A DNA stretch of 60,000 bases from Branchiostoma floridae (GCF_000003815.2 NC_049986.1:13329805-13389804), one strand, 5' to 3'; counted from the first letter of the stretch, positions 12,811 through 26,309 are shown. Made by a program: numbers and translations. Notes: generated by a model from the letters alone, not told the origin.

Positions 12811-14308
12811 AAATCAATGACAAACTGGCCATGACAAAAAATAAATCAAGAGTTCACAGTGACTTTTGAGTTTACAGTTAAACAACTTTACTGTTAGTGA
12901 TGTATCGAAGATATGTTTGCAGTGTGATATATCCCAGTTGAAGGATGCCATAAAGATTTGAAAGCACAGCAAAAATGTCAAAATATGCAATACCTGGTAT
13001 TGACAGTTACATGTATTGTAGACATAATCATGTTAAGCCCAGAATGAGCCATATTCACATGTGTATGTATACTTAGTATGTACATTCTGTGAGTTGGGAT
13101 GCGCACATGAAAGAGATGACTTACAACACAAGTCAAAGATATTACGTAGACTTCAAAATGGGACTTTATCTTCCCACCAAAAATACATTTGCCCCTCAGG
13201 CTTTGAAATAGAGTAGTAATGATGTAATTTATTGCAGAAAAGAATAAGCGAACACATGAATTCCAATGCTGTTTATCTTCAAAGCAATATCTGGACCTTT
13301 GTTGCATGTCCAATATTCTTCAAGGGTAAGTTATGTAGCCAGAGTCCCATCTTTCTTTATTCAACACTCCAGTGAAAATGTCACAGCCACACATTACCCA
13401 ATGTGAAACTTGAACTTGACAAATTTTAGTCAATATAAGAACATTGATTTTTCGCTGTAAATGTGCACATATATCAGAAGTGCTACTATTTACATGGACC
13501 GTGGAAGAATCATTGCCTTAGACCTTAAGCTTGGAAAAATGTCAGAAATCATCCTCATTGCCTTTTTTGGCAAGCTTTCCCAAAAGAGACATTAACAGTT
13601 TAGTCTGTAAAACTCCCAGTCAGCATTGTTAAGACTACTGTGACTATGTTACGCATCACACTTATCTTACGTTGGTAGCAGCAGGATTGCCCACTTGGAG
13701 TTCTTTTTATTACTTTACGCTCGTGGAAAGAGTCTAGATGTCGCATTACAACTCCCGTTGCAAGAATTTTAATTAAAAGAGCTCTTACCTGCAGCCATAC
13801 TCATACTGTGTTGTCCCAAACTTCAATCGCCCCCAGTCCCAACCTGTCCAAACTGTTAGAGAGTACAGTCTTGGATCATCAAACAGTCTCCCTTTTAAGA
13901 TTTAAAGATAAAGCTAGATGATTACATGGACATGTAGTGCTATTCAAATGAACATAGATAACACCTGCAGACACTGTACCCAGAGTCTCATTGATTACAA
14001 CTTAATTGGCCATTGGGATGCACATGAAAAGAAAATCTTACAGTAGAGGTACATGTAGACAAAAGTGATGCATGTTTTGCATTCTTGAGATGCTGTCTAC
14101 ATAGGAGTTTGGTAGGAAACCTTAATAGCATGTTCTGACTTGTCTTGGGAAGTATAAGGAGAACTGGCAGGTTTGAAATCATTGTAAAGTGCAAATTTTA
14201 CAGGAAATCTGAAATAGCATTTCAGTTTACAGGTTTGTTGTCATTTTCCAGTTGCTGGCATTTTGCAGTGTGTTGAAACTGCTAAAAATGTTACAACCAC
14301 AGATTTTC
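12811..14308. other. Gene-free stretch
   Basis: A 26-bp imperfect tandem duplication containing ACTGGCCATGAC (about 12797 and 12823) lies at the left edge. No other structure was recognised. Confidence 0.45.
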
Positions 14309-14497
14309 TAGCCTGGGTAGTACCATCCAGGTAGTAGTTCGCACCTACAATGTACGTTTGCATCTGCTGGAATAGCAGAGAAGCAACTGTATATAGTGTA
14401 CGATAAAAGTTGGAGCAATAAGTGATTGTACATAGTGTATAAAAAAAAATTAATAAACGTCGGAGCAAACTACTCAATCCAGATTGTACCCAGGCTA
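14309..14497. mobile_element. MITE with 9-bp target-site duplication
   Basis: The 189-bp unit starts TAGCCTGGGTA and ends TACCCAGGCTA, an exact 11-bp inverted terminal repeat with looser inner complementarity. It is flanked on both sides by the direct repeat CAGATTTTC (14300-14308 and 14498-14506), a perfect 9-bp target-site duplication. A 9-bp duplication is characteristic of Mutator-type (MULE) transposons, though other superfamilies are possible. It has no coding capacity. A 78-codon minus-strand frame across it is a by-product. Confidence 0.85.
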
Positions 14498-14506
14498 CAG
14501 ATTTTC

Positions 14507-16320
14507 ACCATGTTGCAAAATTTGGATGCAGCTTAAATGAATGTTTGTACTGTAACTGCATTATACTGCAGGAGAAATTGTTCTTTTAGATGATATCCAA
14601 ATGGTGACCAGGATTTGTAATGCAAAACAAGCACAAATGCCATTGGAAATTACTCAATTAACCAAACAATATAGAACAGCTGAGTATCTGCGTTCATTCT
14701 GGGTGCAGCATACTGAACTATTAGGCCTGACAGCGGAGACAAACCCAATATTACATTGTCAACTGGTGTTACAGGGATGGTTTGACCTTCAAGAGTCCAG
14801 ACACAATTATGAGATGGAACTCTGCCAGCTATACACTCAGAACAAATCAGCTGCATGTGTGTCACTTGTCAATGTCACTACAGAGCCAGGAGCGTATTAC
14901 AGTACAGTACAGTGGTGACCTTTTGAGGTACCTGTAAAACATTTCCACCATCGTACATCTACCTATCTTTGACGCCTTTTCTTCTCCTTCGTTCAGTACG
15001 TTTACCACTGGATGTCGCAAACTTGATAAGACGTTAGACAACTGAATTGTCTTTAATTTCTTATTTTGAGTTAGAGCCTACATGTATTTGACTGCTAAGT
15101 TGTTTTTTCATCCACTATTGGCTTGCAAAGAAGGTATTCTTTCAGTATTACTAATAGGAACAACACAACACAACACAATACAACATGAAAACAGCAACAA
15201 ACATTTAACAAGAAATAACACTCCATTTCCACTATTCACCATGTAAAGTTACATATGCAGAGATGCTTAAGACCAGACATTCTACAAAGCCTGTCTAATA
15301 TATTACATGTTGTCCAGCTGATAAGACTGAAATGTGGCCTTCAGCCTGTCGTATTCAACATCCTTGCTCCTGTGATTTGGCAGCCATAAACTGGACCAAA
15401 TTGAATCAAGTCCCATTGGAGCCTCCCACTATTGGCAACACAAGCCACATAATTCAATCACAGCTCCCACTTAAATCTCTACGTCTCCAGTCAACGCACT
15501 GTTTCATTAAAGACGGAGGTCTGAGCGAATAAGACACACGCACGCAGGGCAAAATTGAACGCAAACTATGATTGTTCTAAGGAAATTGAAATTGGAAGAT
15601 ATATCATGGTATTTCATTCTTTTGGGTGATTTTTATAATTGAAAATGTTGGAATATGTTCAGACTTTTAATATTTTGATAAAAGAACAAAAAATGAATAA
15701 TAGAACAGCTTCCTTCAGTAATTCCAACATGATTCAAACAGTCTACCAGGCATCTAGCAGCTGCTATACATGTAGACATGAGAACGTGATTGTACTGAAA
15801 GTTAGCGCCAGATCGATGAACTGTCCAACACCTTTTCCTGGTGTTAAATTGTGACAGAGGACACACTGTTGTAGCAGATGTAAATAATTCACAACAATCA
15901 ACAGGACTTAGACAGGCAGTCTGCAGGGTGGAAACTGGACACATTTGTTACCGGCTGAAGGTGAGATTAATTATTGATAGCGACAGTGTCCTGTCGTACA
16001 GGTTGTGGCTATCATAACACAATTATTGGGTTGCCTGTTCAATCGTTGGAGTACATTCTATCCATGTACCAAATAGTACCGGTGTCTGTTCACCTCCTAT
16101 AGGAACATTGTGATGTACATACTCCCTTAATGGGTTAGGCCATGTTCTAGTTTAGTATGCACTGCGTGAGGTGAGAATGATTCTTTCTTTCTGAATTTAT
16201 CTTAACTGCATTCTTCCTTGTTTCAAAATCTACTTACAAGCACGGTACAATCTATGCAGTACGCCTATGTCACTTCCTAAAAAAATCTCGTGAATGCTCC
16301 CTCCGCATTCATTCAGAATG
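14507..16320. other. Gene-free stretch with low-repeat blocks
   Basis: The open frames at 14601-14918 and 15332-15532 have no recognisable domain or convincing splice sites. The block at 15,300-15,540 is non-repetitive and could be conserved non-coding DNA. A short microsatellite (ACAAC/ACACA-type) lies near 15,164-15,185. Confidence 0.4.
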
Positions 16321-16400
16321 TAATAGCCCCTCAGGAAGTTGGCTCTACCATTTCTACCTTGATTAGAGGTTGCCAAATGTGCTTGACGGCTTTCGGTGTG

Positions 16401-16440
16401 CCAAATCACTGTGATTGGCCAATATGTCGATGATGTCACT
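16401..16440. promoter_or_regulatory. Compound palindromes: AATCACTGTGATT overlapping ATTGGCCAAT
   Basis: AATCAC-T-GTGATT (16404-16416) is a perfect inverted repeat with a one-base centre. It overlaps the perfect palindrome ATTGGCCAAT (16414-16423), which contains back-to-back CCAAT boxes. A CRE-like TGATGTCAC follows at about 16431. This resembles a cluster of regulatory sites, but no transcription start is visible. Confidence 0.3.
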
Positions 16441-19400
16441 GCCTCCTATGGGTTACCCTGATCCCGCATGACAAGGTTTATTAGGGAAGTCAATGACTGG
16501 GAATGTGGTAAGAGAGGCAGCATGTTGGCTCATGGTGGGAGGTACATGTACTGTGGAAGTGTGTGTTGTAATGCTACAGGACGATGACGCAGAAGAACTT
16601 CAGCCTGTGTGGCATGTTTGTAAGTATACTCCATAGGTGTTTAACATTGCTACAGTTTGACATTGTAAGAAATGATGATAAATCAAATGTTATTATGTAT
16701 TTGGTAATGTTCTACCTTTCCAGGAAATTCAACATGTTAATTATATACATTGTAGAACATAGTATTGGTACACCTCTTAGTCTAAACATCCCTGTTGCAC
16801 TTACAAAATACATGTAACCAACAAAGCTCTGTTATTCACAGTGGCACCCTGTATTTTAGAAGGATGTCAATTTACAGAGTGTATTCCTGGGAGGGATATT
16901 TTGTTTACTCAAAATTATAATCTGCATGATTTGATGATGTGAGAACTGTGCAGATGTGTATGTACATTTTAAGTTATCAAGAATAGATTAAGCAAGTATA
17001 AATGACATGTCTTACACAAAGCTGTCTTTCGAAAATACTTTGTATGTTTGCTTTCCTCTTTTGGCTTTTTTTGTCCAAGTCCCAAATGACATCATTGAGC
17101 TAAATCTGGAGGAACATTATCAACTGTAATCCCATTAGCATGATCTCATTAGCAAAGATATATTGTAATCAAATTTCCTGTGGCCTCAATAATTCCATTA
17201 TGAGGGTTACAGATTACATCTTTTCTTACTCCAGAAACGAATTATTTCCCCATCTGTTATGTACTACTGGTAGTGCTTTGTAGTACCTTGACATTACCAC
17301 TTGTCTGAGTGCAGGTACAACAGCCTGCCTTGTAAGCATTTCATTCCAAGGGAATGTGCATAGTATTACGTATATAATGTTATACCTGCAACCTGAGGAA
17401 ATACATTAATTTTGTTATTTACTGACATGAGGCTACTTACACAGTATGTGCTTGTGGGAAGTGGGAAAAGACTAAAAGCAAAAATCAACTGCCTTTGGGC
17501 TGTTTTAGTAATCCAGAACATAATTCAAGATACAGCATACCAGAGTGGAGGATTTTGTTTTTTTGATACTGATGGAGTATTATGATAGAGTTTTCCCACG
17601 GTTTCTAATTCCACACAATCATATACACCCACATGTACTGTTTTTTTTTTAATTGAAAATTATAATGAGGGCGGTACTGATTGACTAGGGTACTTATGTT
17701 TAACATTTTATCAGATAATATAGCCCTATTTATTTATGTTGCTTTTAATATTGCTATTCTTTTAGATTACACATTGTAAGTGCCTAAACTGTAAGATCCT
17801 TCCTCTTTGCTGGATGTACACAATGTACAATCTATGATCCATGTTATTCTGTCACCATGTTCCTACTGGTAACACTTTCCTTCCTTTCTCACCATGGTTT
17901 GGTTAGGGTAGATAATGCCTGCACTACCTCATGATAGATACAGGGTGTTTTCAAGAAGCTTACAACTTCTGCATCAAATTTGTTAGTGTCAAGTTCAAAG
18001 CTGGTAAAATGTCTACCCAAAAGGCTGCATCTGGCCTGATTGATGTGAAGATCATTCTATTTTGCTGCTTTTCAATGATTAGTACCATGTTTTAAAATGA
18101 TTGTAGTTTTTAAGTTATTTGTCAGAATTACATTTTCTGCAGGCAGAATCAAGTGGAAGAAACATCCAAAAAGGAGAAACATTAATTGTTTTGAAGTTCC
18201 AACATTAAGCAAGTCGAAAATATGATATTGAATTCTTTTGGGTTTCTCTTTTCCTCAGCCATGTTGATTTTGCATTTATGACAGCTTTTGTTGATTTTGA
18301 TTTTCACATCTCAAATTCCTAGTAGGTACAGTATGTGAATTATTTAAAATTGAAACCAATGACATGGAATTTGTAAAATAATCACATTCTTTTGAAGTGT
18401 AATGAAGATTATGGGTAGGGCCAGAAATACCTTTCTTTCCCAGCAAAAGATAAAAGGGGTTAAAAGGTCTTATTTACAAGAACTAGAACATAATTCATTT
18501 TCCTGCCTGGAGTGTCAGTAGCATTAAGCTGTGCATAAGATCAAGGACATCGGCCTCTGAAGTCTTGATAGAATTACCACTTTGCAGAGGATAGCTTGAG
18601 GGACTGACCACCCAAGAAGAGAAATGGCTCTGTAATATAGGCTGGGGAAATGGGACTGTACATTGTAATGCAGAGAAAAGCTAGAGAAATGGTTTGCATT
18701 TGTGTTTGAAATATATTGTGAATTGTACATGTAGGTATATTTCCCATATGTATTGCACTTCGTGGCTATAGCCAGGTCTAGTTTGTTAGTGCCTAAGACT
18801 TTGAGATACTGTGTAGGATTTTCTTTAGATTTTCAAATGTTGTGCTGGTATGCTTTATAACCAAGATTTCCATGTTAAGAGGTACTGCATCATGTACTCC
18901 ATTACTCAGGGCTAGTTTAATCACAGGTAATAACATAAAAGGTGTCAAGTGTTGTATACTGAAGTAACAGGCTCAAAGTGGAAGAATTTGTAGATACAGG
19001 CTGTTGTTTGAAGGTCCCAGAGTGCTATCCAATGTGGTGGGATAGATTTTCAGGTAAAAAATACGCTCAATTATAAGTCTGCTGACTTTCTTACAGTCAA
19101 CTTACATACAACTCCAAAGCTCTTCAACTGAACAATAAGAGAAAACATTCATGGGGGATGCTAACATATTTTCAAACATTTCCAGTTCTTGTTCCTCCTC
19201 ATGATTCCATTCAGTTTGCCTGTAGATTATTTTGTCGCAAACTTTCTTGAAGTTTTCATGAAGACATTGGTCCCTCGGGTATTTCCTTGACCTTGATATT
19301 GATCTTCCTTGGCTGTCAAGGTCTACCTGTCACACAGGTAATGAGCTTCAAGGAAGACTGTGGGAGAAATTAAGCCCAGGTCCTCAGGTCGCGTGGAGGT

Positions 19401-19740
19401 TGAATGTCAAACTGAATTGCCTGTCCATCAGCAGGGCTCGAGCTGTCAATATATCAGATTACAGCAAACAGATTGAAGCACAGAACTGATGAGTACAAGA
19501 AGATGGAGTAGGAAAATTGATACATGGGATATCTCAGTTGTATACAGTACCAGTACAGTACTACATGTAGTACCATGAAAATCTTCCAGCTACAGGTAAA
19601 AAATGCAGAATGTAATGACAGTAGCACCGTCTAGCACACAAAATTCTGCAAATTATGTGGATGACTCAAACAAAACAGGTGGTTTGGGCCATATTTGAAT
19701 CAATTTGCATATTGAAATAATGTTGATGTGCCCATTGGGG
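16441..19740. other. Gene-free AT-rich stretch
   Basis: No exon or RNA gene was recognised. The block at about 19,210-19,420 is less repetitive and denser in GC, but carries no open frame of note. Confidence 0.45.
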
Positions 19741-19741
19741 A

Positions 19742-19784
19742 CCATAATGTGCATCAAACTGCCCTTTGATGCACATTATAATGG
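19742..19784. repeat. Short strong hairpin (13-bp stem, 6-base loop)
   Basis: AATGTGCATCAAA (19746-19758) is followed after CTGCCC by its exact reverse complement (19765-19777), and the outer CCAT/ATGG bases extend the stem with a small bulge. It is too short for a normal microRNA precursor and has no T-run terminator context. Confidence 0.65.
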
Positions 19785-21399
19785 ATAAATGATATGTTGT
19801 ATACCCAGCGGACACTAGCCGCTTTAAGATATAGCTGCCATCTGGTGCTACATGTAAGACTGTTCACAGTAGTGCTCACCAAGCCAGTCTCTGCAGAGCT
19901 ATCAAATGCTCTACGTCATGTAGCTGGAACGCAAAACGGCCGTACAATGTACATTCATGTGCACTGCTGATCTTCTCTCCGCTTTGTTCTTTTCATGTAC
20001 TGATGCCAGAATTGAGCTTGATGTACAAAATACTATACCCGGTTCAAAAGTTGGAAGCAACGGCATACAGCTTACTATACTTGTACCTATTGTACATGTA
20101 TGCCTAGTTTTGTGAACAAATACATGGTGTCATACATTGATAATCGTAAGATAAAGGATATTTGAGGTAAAACTTCTTTATATACATATACATCCGATGG
20201 ACGGACATCACATACAATAAAAACTATTTATTCTAGCATTGCATGATCCTTATGTTCAATTTTAGGCATTGACATAAAGGACTTTTTAGTCAATATCAGA
20301 GTTGACATGTGATATTTTAGTGGTAATGCCAAACCACGAGTCCTTACCAGGACCTTGATAATTTGATTTGATTACCACAGACATGTCAATACTTTTGGTG
20401 AAGTGATGCTGTTAAGGTTTGACTGAAGGTCAATTGATTGTTGCTGCAGAAAGTGTGTATCTAACTGTCTAGACAGAGAGTGATTGACAGTAATGTGCTA
20501 CGTGTTTATCAGACTACTGTCATCTCTACATTCATATTACTAATGACAATGTAGTTTATTGCATATTCATGCCCCATTGGGGCTAAATGCAGTCAGTTTG
20601 ATACAAAGGGTAGTGAACGAAAAGTTATACATATACTATAATAGTTTACATGCATATTCTCTCTTCTTAAAACAAGCGTACACGAACTTACTGAGATTTT
20701 CCAGTATATCGTGGTCAGATGATGACATAAGATATTTGAACATATCTCCCTTCGTTAGGTGTGCTTATTTCTGATCTACATGTGTAGCATTAACGAATGT
20801 ATTGCACAGATCCTTGTACAGTGAACACTCTAGGACAAAGTGTTACTAGCAAGAGCCTCCCAGGGCATTCAGTACCAAGTACAACACTAACCACATAGGT
20901 CAAGAAGACAAATGTAGGCCTAACCACCAGGATTGAATTGATCCATCATCCAAGCTAATACACAAGTTTAAAAGTTCAGAACAGGTGACCAAGTTCTTAG
21001 TTAGAGAAGTGTGACTAACAAGTTTGTTTATTATTGGTACAAATGTCATTAAAACTTTGTCTCCCAAATTTACTACCACTGATATTATATCAGGCAGCAT
21101 ATTTCTTCACAACTTCAAAAAAGTATACAAATGAATTTTCATAAGTCACATTGAAATCAAACAGAAAGTTCCCCATTTTTTCAAATGTAAGTAATACTAT
21201 ACATGTAGAATTAATCTTTTGATATCATTGGTCATGTATGAATCATTCACCATTGTCCCCATTACATCACAAGTTGAAAATGTATTGTAGTCTTTAGATG
21301 GTATCAAGAGAGAAACCCAGTCCAATGATATTTCCAATACCAGCACTAGATGATATTTCATGTTCAAGTACCATGAGATCCTAGTCATCACGCTGCCCC
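19785..21399. other. Gene-free stretch
   Basis: No credible exon or element was seen. The open frames are under 75 codons and featureless. Confidence 0.45.
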
Positions 21400-21660
21400 T
21401 TTAATGGCGCCTGTAATAAAGTGGAGCTGATGTGGGTGGATAAGATAAAGTAGGGATTACACCCAGCGATCCCTTGCCAGTTGCGGTTTATCACTTAATT
21501 AATTTCCCCAGCAACTGTTACTCCCACTATCTTCACTTGACATGCCTTACTCTTATTTATTGTTGCCGTCTGCTCCTTGGCCTATCCATCATGCAATCTT
21601 ATTACCGCACTGAAAGTCAATCTCTCCAATTTAGTCTTCTTGTGAAGGCTGGATTGTAGC
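21400..21660. promoter_or_regulatory. Candidate enhancer-like block (GATA, homeodomain, Sox motifs)
   Basis: This non-repetitive block contains TTTAATGG (about 21400), two adjacent GATA cores in GGATAAGATAAAG (21438-21450), GGGATTACA (about 21453), TTTATCACTTAATTAATTT (21487-21505) and ATTGTT (about 21559). Such a mix resembles developmental enhancers, but this is motif reading only. Confidence 0.25.
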
Positions 21661-24600
21661 CTTGTAATTAGTTGCTTTGTGTACTCTCTGTCATATCACA
21701 CATCATCATCATATCACACACTTACACATGAATAGGGCTGGATAAGTGCAAGTAACACTGGGGCAGGTGGACCATAATAGAGTTCAGAAGTAGTATTGGC
21801 AATTAAATAGAAATGCTGCATGCATACAATTGTTATGGGGATGAAGTCTAGTCTAAAACCCTTCTCTGACGTTGTGTTGTGTGTTTTGTTCTGTTCCACT
21901 TTGTACTGTGCTGCAACTTGCAGTTTGTTCCATGGTAAAATTTTGCCTCTTATCACTCAAAGCCTCCCGAGACTGGTGAACCAGTCCCTTTTTTATTGAG
22001 ATGAATGTGTATTCCAGTCCTTCTGTCTCACTTCTGTTTACGACAGTCTTTTCTTGTGTTACCACCGGACATCACATTTTCACGCATCCAAAAGTACCGA
22101 TTACAACTACAAAGGTGTAAGTCTGGTGTCCCGATAAGCTTTGTAGCTCATCAATCTTCACCAGAACGAACAATACAGCATCATTATCTGGTCTCCCAGG
22201 ACAATATGGCATTTCACACACTGACACAGGCAGCATTGTAGGTGCGAAGTACCAAAATTCAATTGATCCACCAAACCAGTTAATGGACAACTTTAAGACC
22301 AGCTAACTTATATGAGTTTGTTAACACAGACAAAAGGACAGTCATAAAATTTATTGCTATTGTGTTATCTATATTCCTGCCATTATGTCTTCCTTATGTA
22401 CATGGTTAGTGTTGTCCTTGGTGCTGAATGCCCTTCAAACTAAAAAAAAACTTTTTTCTTTGTTGACTTTAATGTCTTTTTCTTTGCTATTGATCTAATA
22501 TGGCTTGTTATAATTATAATTTAGATTGGACACATTTTGTAAGAGTCAGTACTGTCCTTGGTGCTGAATGATAATTCTGCTGCAACTTGTTGTTGTCCTT
22601 TGTACTGAGCAGCTACTGCATCACTTGAAGCACTGTCCATACGTATGTCAGCTTATTAGTTGATACCTTCTTTTGCTTAATGACATTCATGCATGTATGA
22701 CTGACATCCATATACATACTAATTCCAACATACAAATGTCACATTAGCATTACCACGGCCGTGACTGTGCTTGATAACTCATTATTGACAGAGCTGCTCT
22801 GCATGCCTAGAAACAATTACTGATTCTATTTGTGATTTTCTCAGATGAAAAGATTGCCTGTATCTTTTCTGTTCAAAAGGGTTTCCAGTTAGCAAGGTTA
22901 GGAGGGCATCTTTAAAAATATGTTGGAACAACAAAGAACAATGATCGAATGGCGAGAATAGAAGTTATTCCTGACTGATCCCCCGTGGGATGTTCCAGTG
23001 GAGTAGCCATTTATATTCCAAGCAAGTCAAACTTTTACAAGCAATTAAAGTGTGGAATTGCAATTGGATGATAGCCATGCAGGTATCACTGTCCCTGGAG
23101 AGTATATGGCTTCCTATGCATTCATCATTGTTGTTGAGCCAATAAATGTAGACACAGACCGGCCTCTCCCAGGGCACTAACAATGATACTCGAATCCTTG
23201 TTAGATAGTTTTCAACAAAGTTTGCAACTACATATGCAGAGCTTATCTATGGCAAATCATTTTCATTTGATATAACCAGTCCCTCGCATATGCATACAAA
23301 ATGTATGGATTCACAAATACATGTATGCTGGCCTTTGTTGCTGTGAAAGGAAAGTTTTGAGTCAATTTACGTTTTAGTGTCTTGCTTTAATAGGAAGTTG
23401 CTATCAGGTTACTATACAATGTACATCAATGGCGGTAACATTTGTATGTACAGCTATATACAAAATGTATGATACATGTATAATTATACAGCTATATATG
23501 TCAAGAAATGTTAAAGATATAAAGGATATCAAGCATTTATATCTAAGGAGCAGACTTCTCTGACTACTTGGCTGCTGTACAGAGTTAGGGGTGATGAATG
23601 GACCCACCAATAGTGGTAAAGGACCAGGATAGATTACAGAGATCAGGTAGATTAACCTTTCTTATTGGCCCAGGCACCAAGGGAATAAGTCCTTCAGGGG
23701 TGGGCTTATTCATCATTGCCTCCCTAGAGGGGTGATAGAAATCCCTGCTTAATGCTGGGAGGTTTCTTGGGGCTCCTGATTTGTGAGAAAGGTGAAAGGG
23801 AGGTGTTGTGAAGGTCAGTGTCAATGTCACACTGGCTTTGCTAGAGGACATCTGACAGCCACATGTTTCACAGGGTTGTCCCTGGTGCCTGTCTGGTGCC
23901 AGTGTGGAAAAGCCTGTTAGAGTGATACCCAATGCCAATTAGTCGGAACTTCAAGCAAGGCTGAGTTCAAGGGGAACTGCAGATGTGTAGGAATTGTTGT
24001 GCTGCGTATCACAAGTGAATGAAGGGAAATAAAACTGTAGGTTACTTCAGTCAGATATTTATGCTGTCTCTGAAAGTGTGCAACGCAGGGCATATGTATG
24101 TATGTGTAGGAAGCTTCTTCATTTGGAAAACACATTCCTGTGACTTTTTTTAGGAGTAAAATAAAATAATTGCCTTTGGCTTTAGAAAAGCCTTAAATAA
24201 GGAGTGTCAGAAGTACAGCAATAAGCTAACTGCTTGTAGTACATCCTACCACCTCACAAGTAGATCTCAAGATTTGGTTGAATTATTCTTCTTGACTAGG
24301 GGGAGGCACAGTTCCAATGCACAATGTTACCCATGGTATACATGTACCTCAAATTTTGCAGTTTTTTTCAGGGCACACAATTTCTACGTGTTTACTATCT
24401 GGAGTAGTTAATTGGTTACTTTTTCGCACAGGTGTTTTATCACTCCAGTTTTGCACATATTACAAGTTAGACGCAAATACAGTCCAAAGTAGGCCTCTCT
24501 TGTCTCTGAAGAATGCTCTGCAGGTCTCAAGAGGGCAAAGTTGAGAGTTACAGATGGACCTCCCCAGCCTGAGTAATGATGACCTAGAGGTCTGTCTGCA

Positions 24601-25557
24601 CCTTGCCAGCCCCGCTGCACTGGCTGGCTTACCTTTCCTTCCAGTCCAGTTGATTATACCTGATTTTGTAGCCCTCCAGGGGACTCATCCTGCCACAGAG
24701 TGCATTATCCCTGCCCCTTAACTAGACCAGCATCACAAAACTGGCCACTGGCCATCTGTACTTATCTTTACTGGCACCCGATGTCCGCCCTTTATGGAGA
24801 TAGCCTTGTTGTTCTTCAGTGATAAAGGACAAACGGACAAGAGGCTGAGATGATCATTTTGTACTGTTAGTGTCTCATCAAGCTAGGTATGTAAGAAATT
24901 CCTTCCTAAACCAAGCCCTGTAGCTTACAGAATGTTGGACAGATCACATTAATCTAACCAGGAAGATCTGTAATATTCTTCCTCAAATAATGCATTGACA
25001 CTGAGAGTTGTTAGATCAAATGCTACTGGTATTCATAACGGTAAATTGGAACAGCCTGAACTGTATGCACTTTGGTAGTTGCCTTTTATGGCACTATAAA
25101 CATTTCATCGAAGCCAGAAATACTCCCGAGTAAGTTCAAATGAATTTTGAATGGTCTGTAGTGGGCTGACTCTTGACTTCATGGCAGTCCATAGAAACTT
25201 TACGATGATAGAAAGTGTCTACCCAGGCCCGTATTCCCCCTGCACACATTTGATGGCCCGCAATATCCTTTATGTATTCCAGCCTGATGATTGTATTCCT
25301 ACATTGGAATCCCTGAGTCTGATCCTTGTAAAACATCTCAGTATGAAAGTTTACTGGTCAATTTTTTTTTACAATATAGAATGTCAACTGCCATGTATGC
25401 TTGTGGTAATGTGTGTTTTTAAGTCATTAGCATTTGTAATGATGCATCATGATCACTACAGTAAAAAAAAAAAAATGCAATGTATTACTACGGTAAGACT
25501 AGTAAGAATGTAGGAGAATGTGTTATTTTTGCCTTGGTATCTGATTTTGAGCCTTAG
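21661..25557. other. Gene-free stretch with scattered repeat cores
   Basis: Isolated copies of the TCCTTGGTGCTGAATG core (22,411 and 22,553, plus a looser copy at 22,593) echo the minisatellite near 11 kb. The minus-strand frame at 23585-23938 (117 codons) has no recognised domain. No RNA gene was recognised. Confidence 0.45.
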
Positions 25558-26132
25558 AAAATCAAGAATCCTTTTAAAAGGTTTTTTTTTACTCCCAGCA
25601 CCATAAGATACCGGGGAGCTCATCCTGATTGTATGGTTACCAGGTTAAGTCAGGTTGATATTCCAGGCAGTACCCTCCTCCGCAAAGTGTGAATCTGAAG
25701 TTGGGAGTTGGAGCAAGCCCATGACTCATCCTTTAAAAAAAATCAAGAATCCTTTTTAGAACTCATGAAGAAGTACTAAAAGTTTTTTTTCACTGCCACA
25801 GGAAGATACTGGGGAGCTCACACTGCTTGTAATAGTTGTATAGTTCCCAGGCTAAGTCAGGTTGATATTTCATGCAGTACCCTCCTCCCCAAAGTGTGCA
25901 TCTGAAGTTGGAGCAGGCCCATGGCTCATCCTTTGAAAAATCAAGAATCCTTTTAGAACTCATGGACAAGTACAGAAAAGTTTGTTATTTCAGTTCCAGC
26001 ACAGTAAGATGCTGGGGAGCTCACACTGATTGTTTGGTTCCCAGGCTAAGTCAGGTTGATATTCCACACAGTACCCTCTTCCCCAAAGTGTGAATCTGAA
26101 GTTGGGAGTTGGAGCAAGCCCATGGCTCATCC
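25558..26132. repeat. Three tandem copies of a unit of about 180-198 bp
   Basis: The unit begins AATCAAGAATCCTTTT (copies at about 25,560, 25,741 and 25,939). It continues through GGGGAGCTCA, CAGGCTAAGTCAGGTTGATA and CAGTACCCTC, and ends GGAGCAAGCCCATG-GCTCATCC. Copy spacing is about 180 then 198 bases. Divergence between copies points to an older segmental tandem duplication. Confidence 0.85.
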
Positions 26133-26309
26133 TGACATCTTCATGCGGAAATCCCCAGGGTTCAGCTGCATCCAAATTGCATCCGTCTAAAAGCCAATAG
26201 GATCGGGCGAACGACCCACAAGGTGGTGATCTGGACCCACAATAACCCACAATTTAACACCTCCGTGCTGCGGGGATTCCGGCCTGGCAGATTGGCCGTG
26301 ATGGATGAC

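Noticed and set aside
14601-14918. 105-codon frame
   Set aside because: No recognisable domain, no good splice pair, and an opposing 71-codon frame covers the same DNA.
23585-23938. 117-codon minus-strand frame
   Set aside because: No domain recognised and no splice context.
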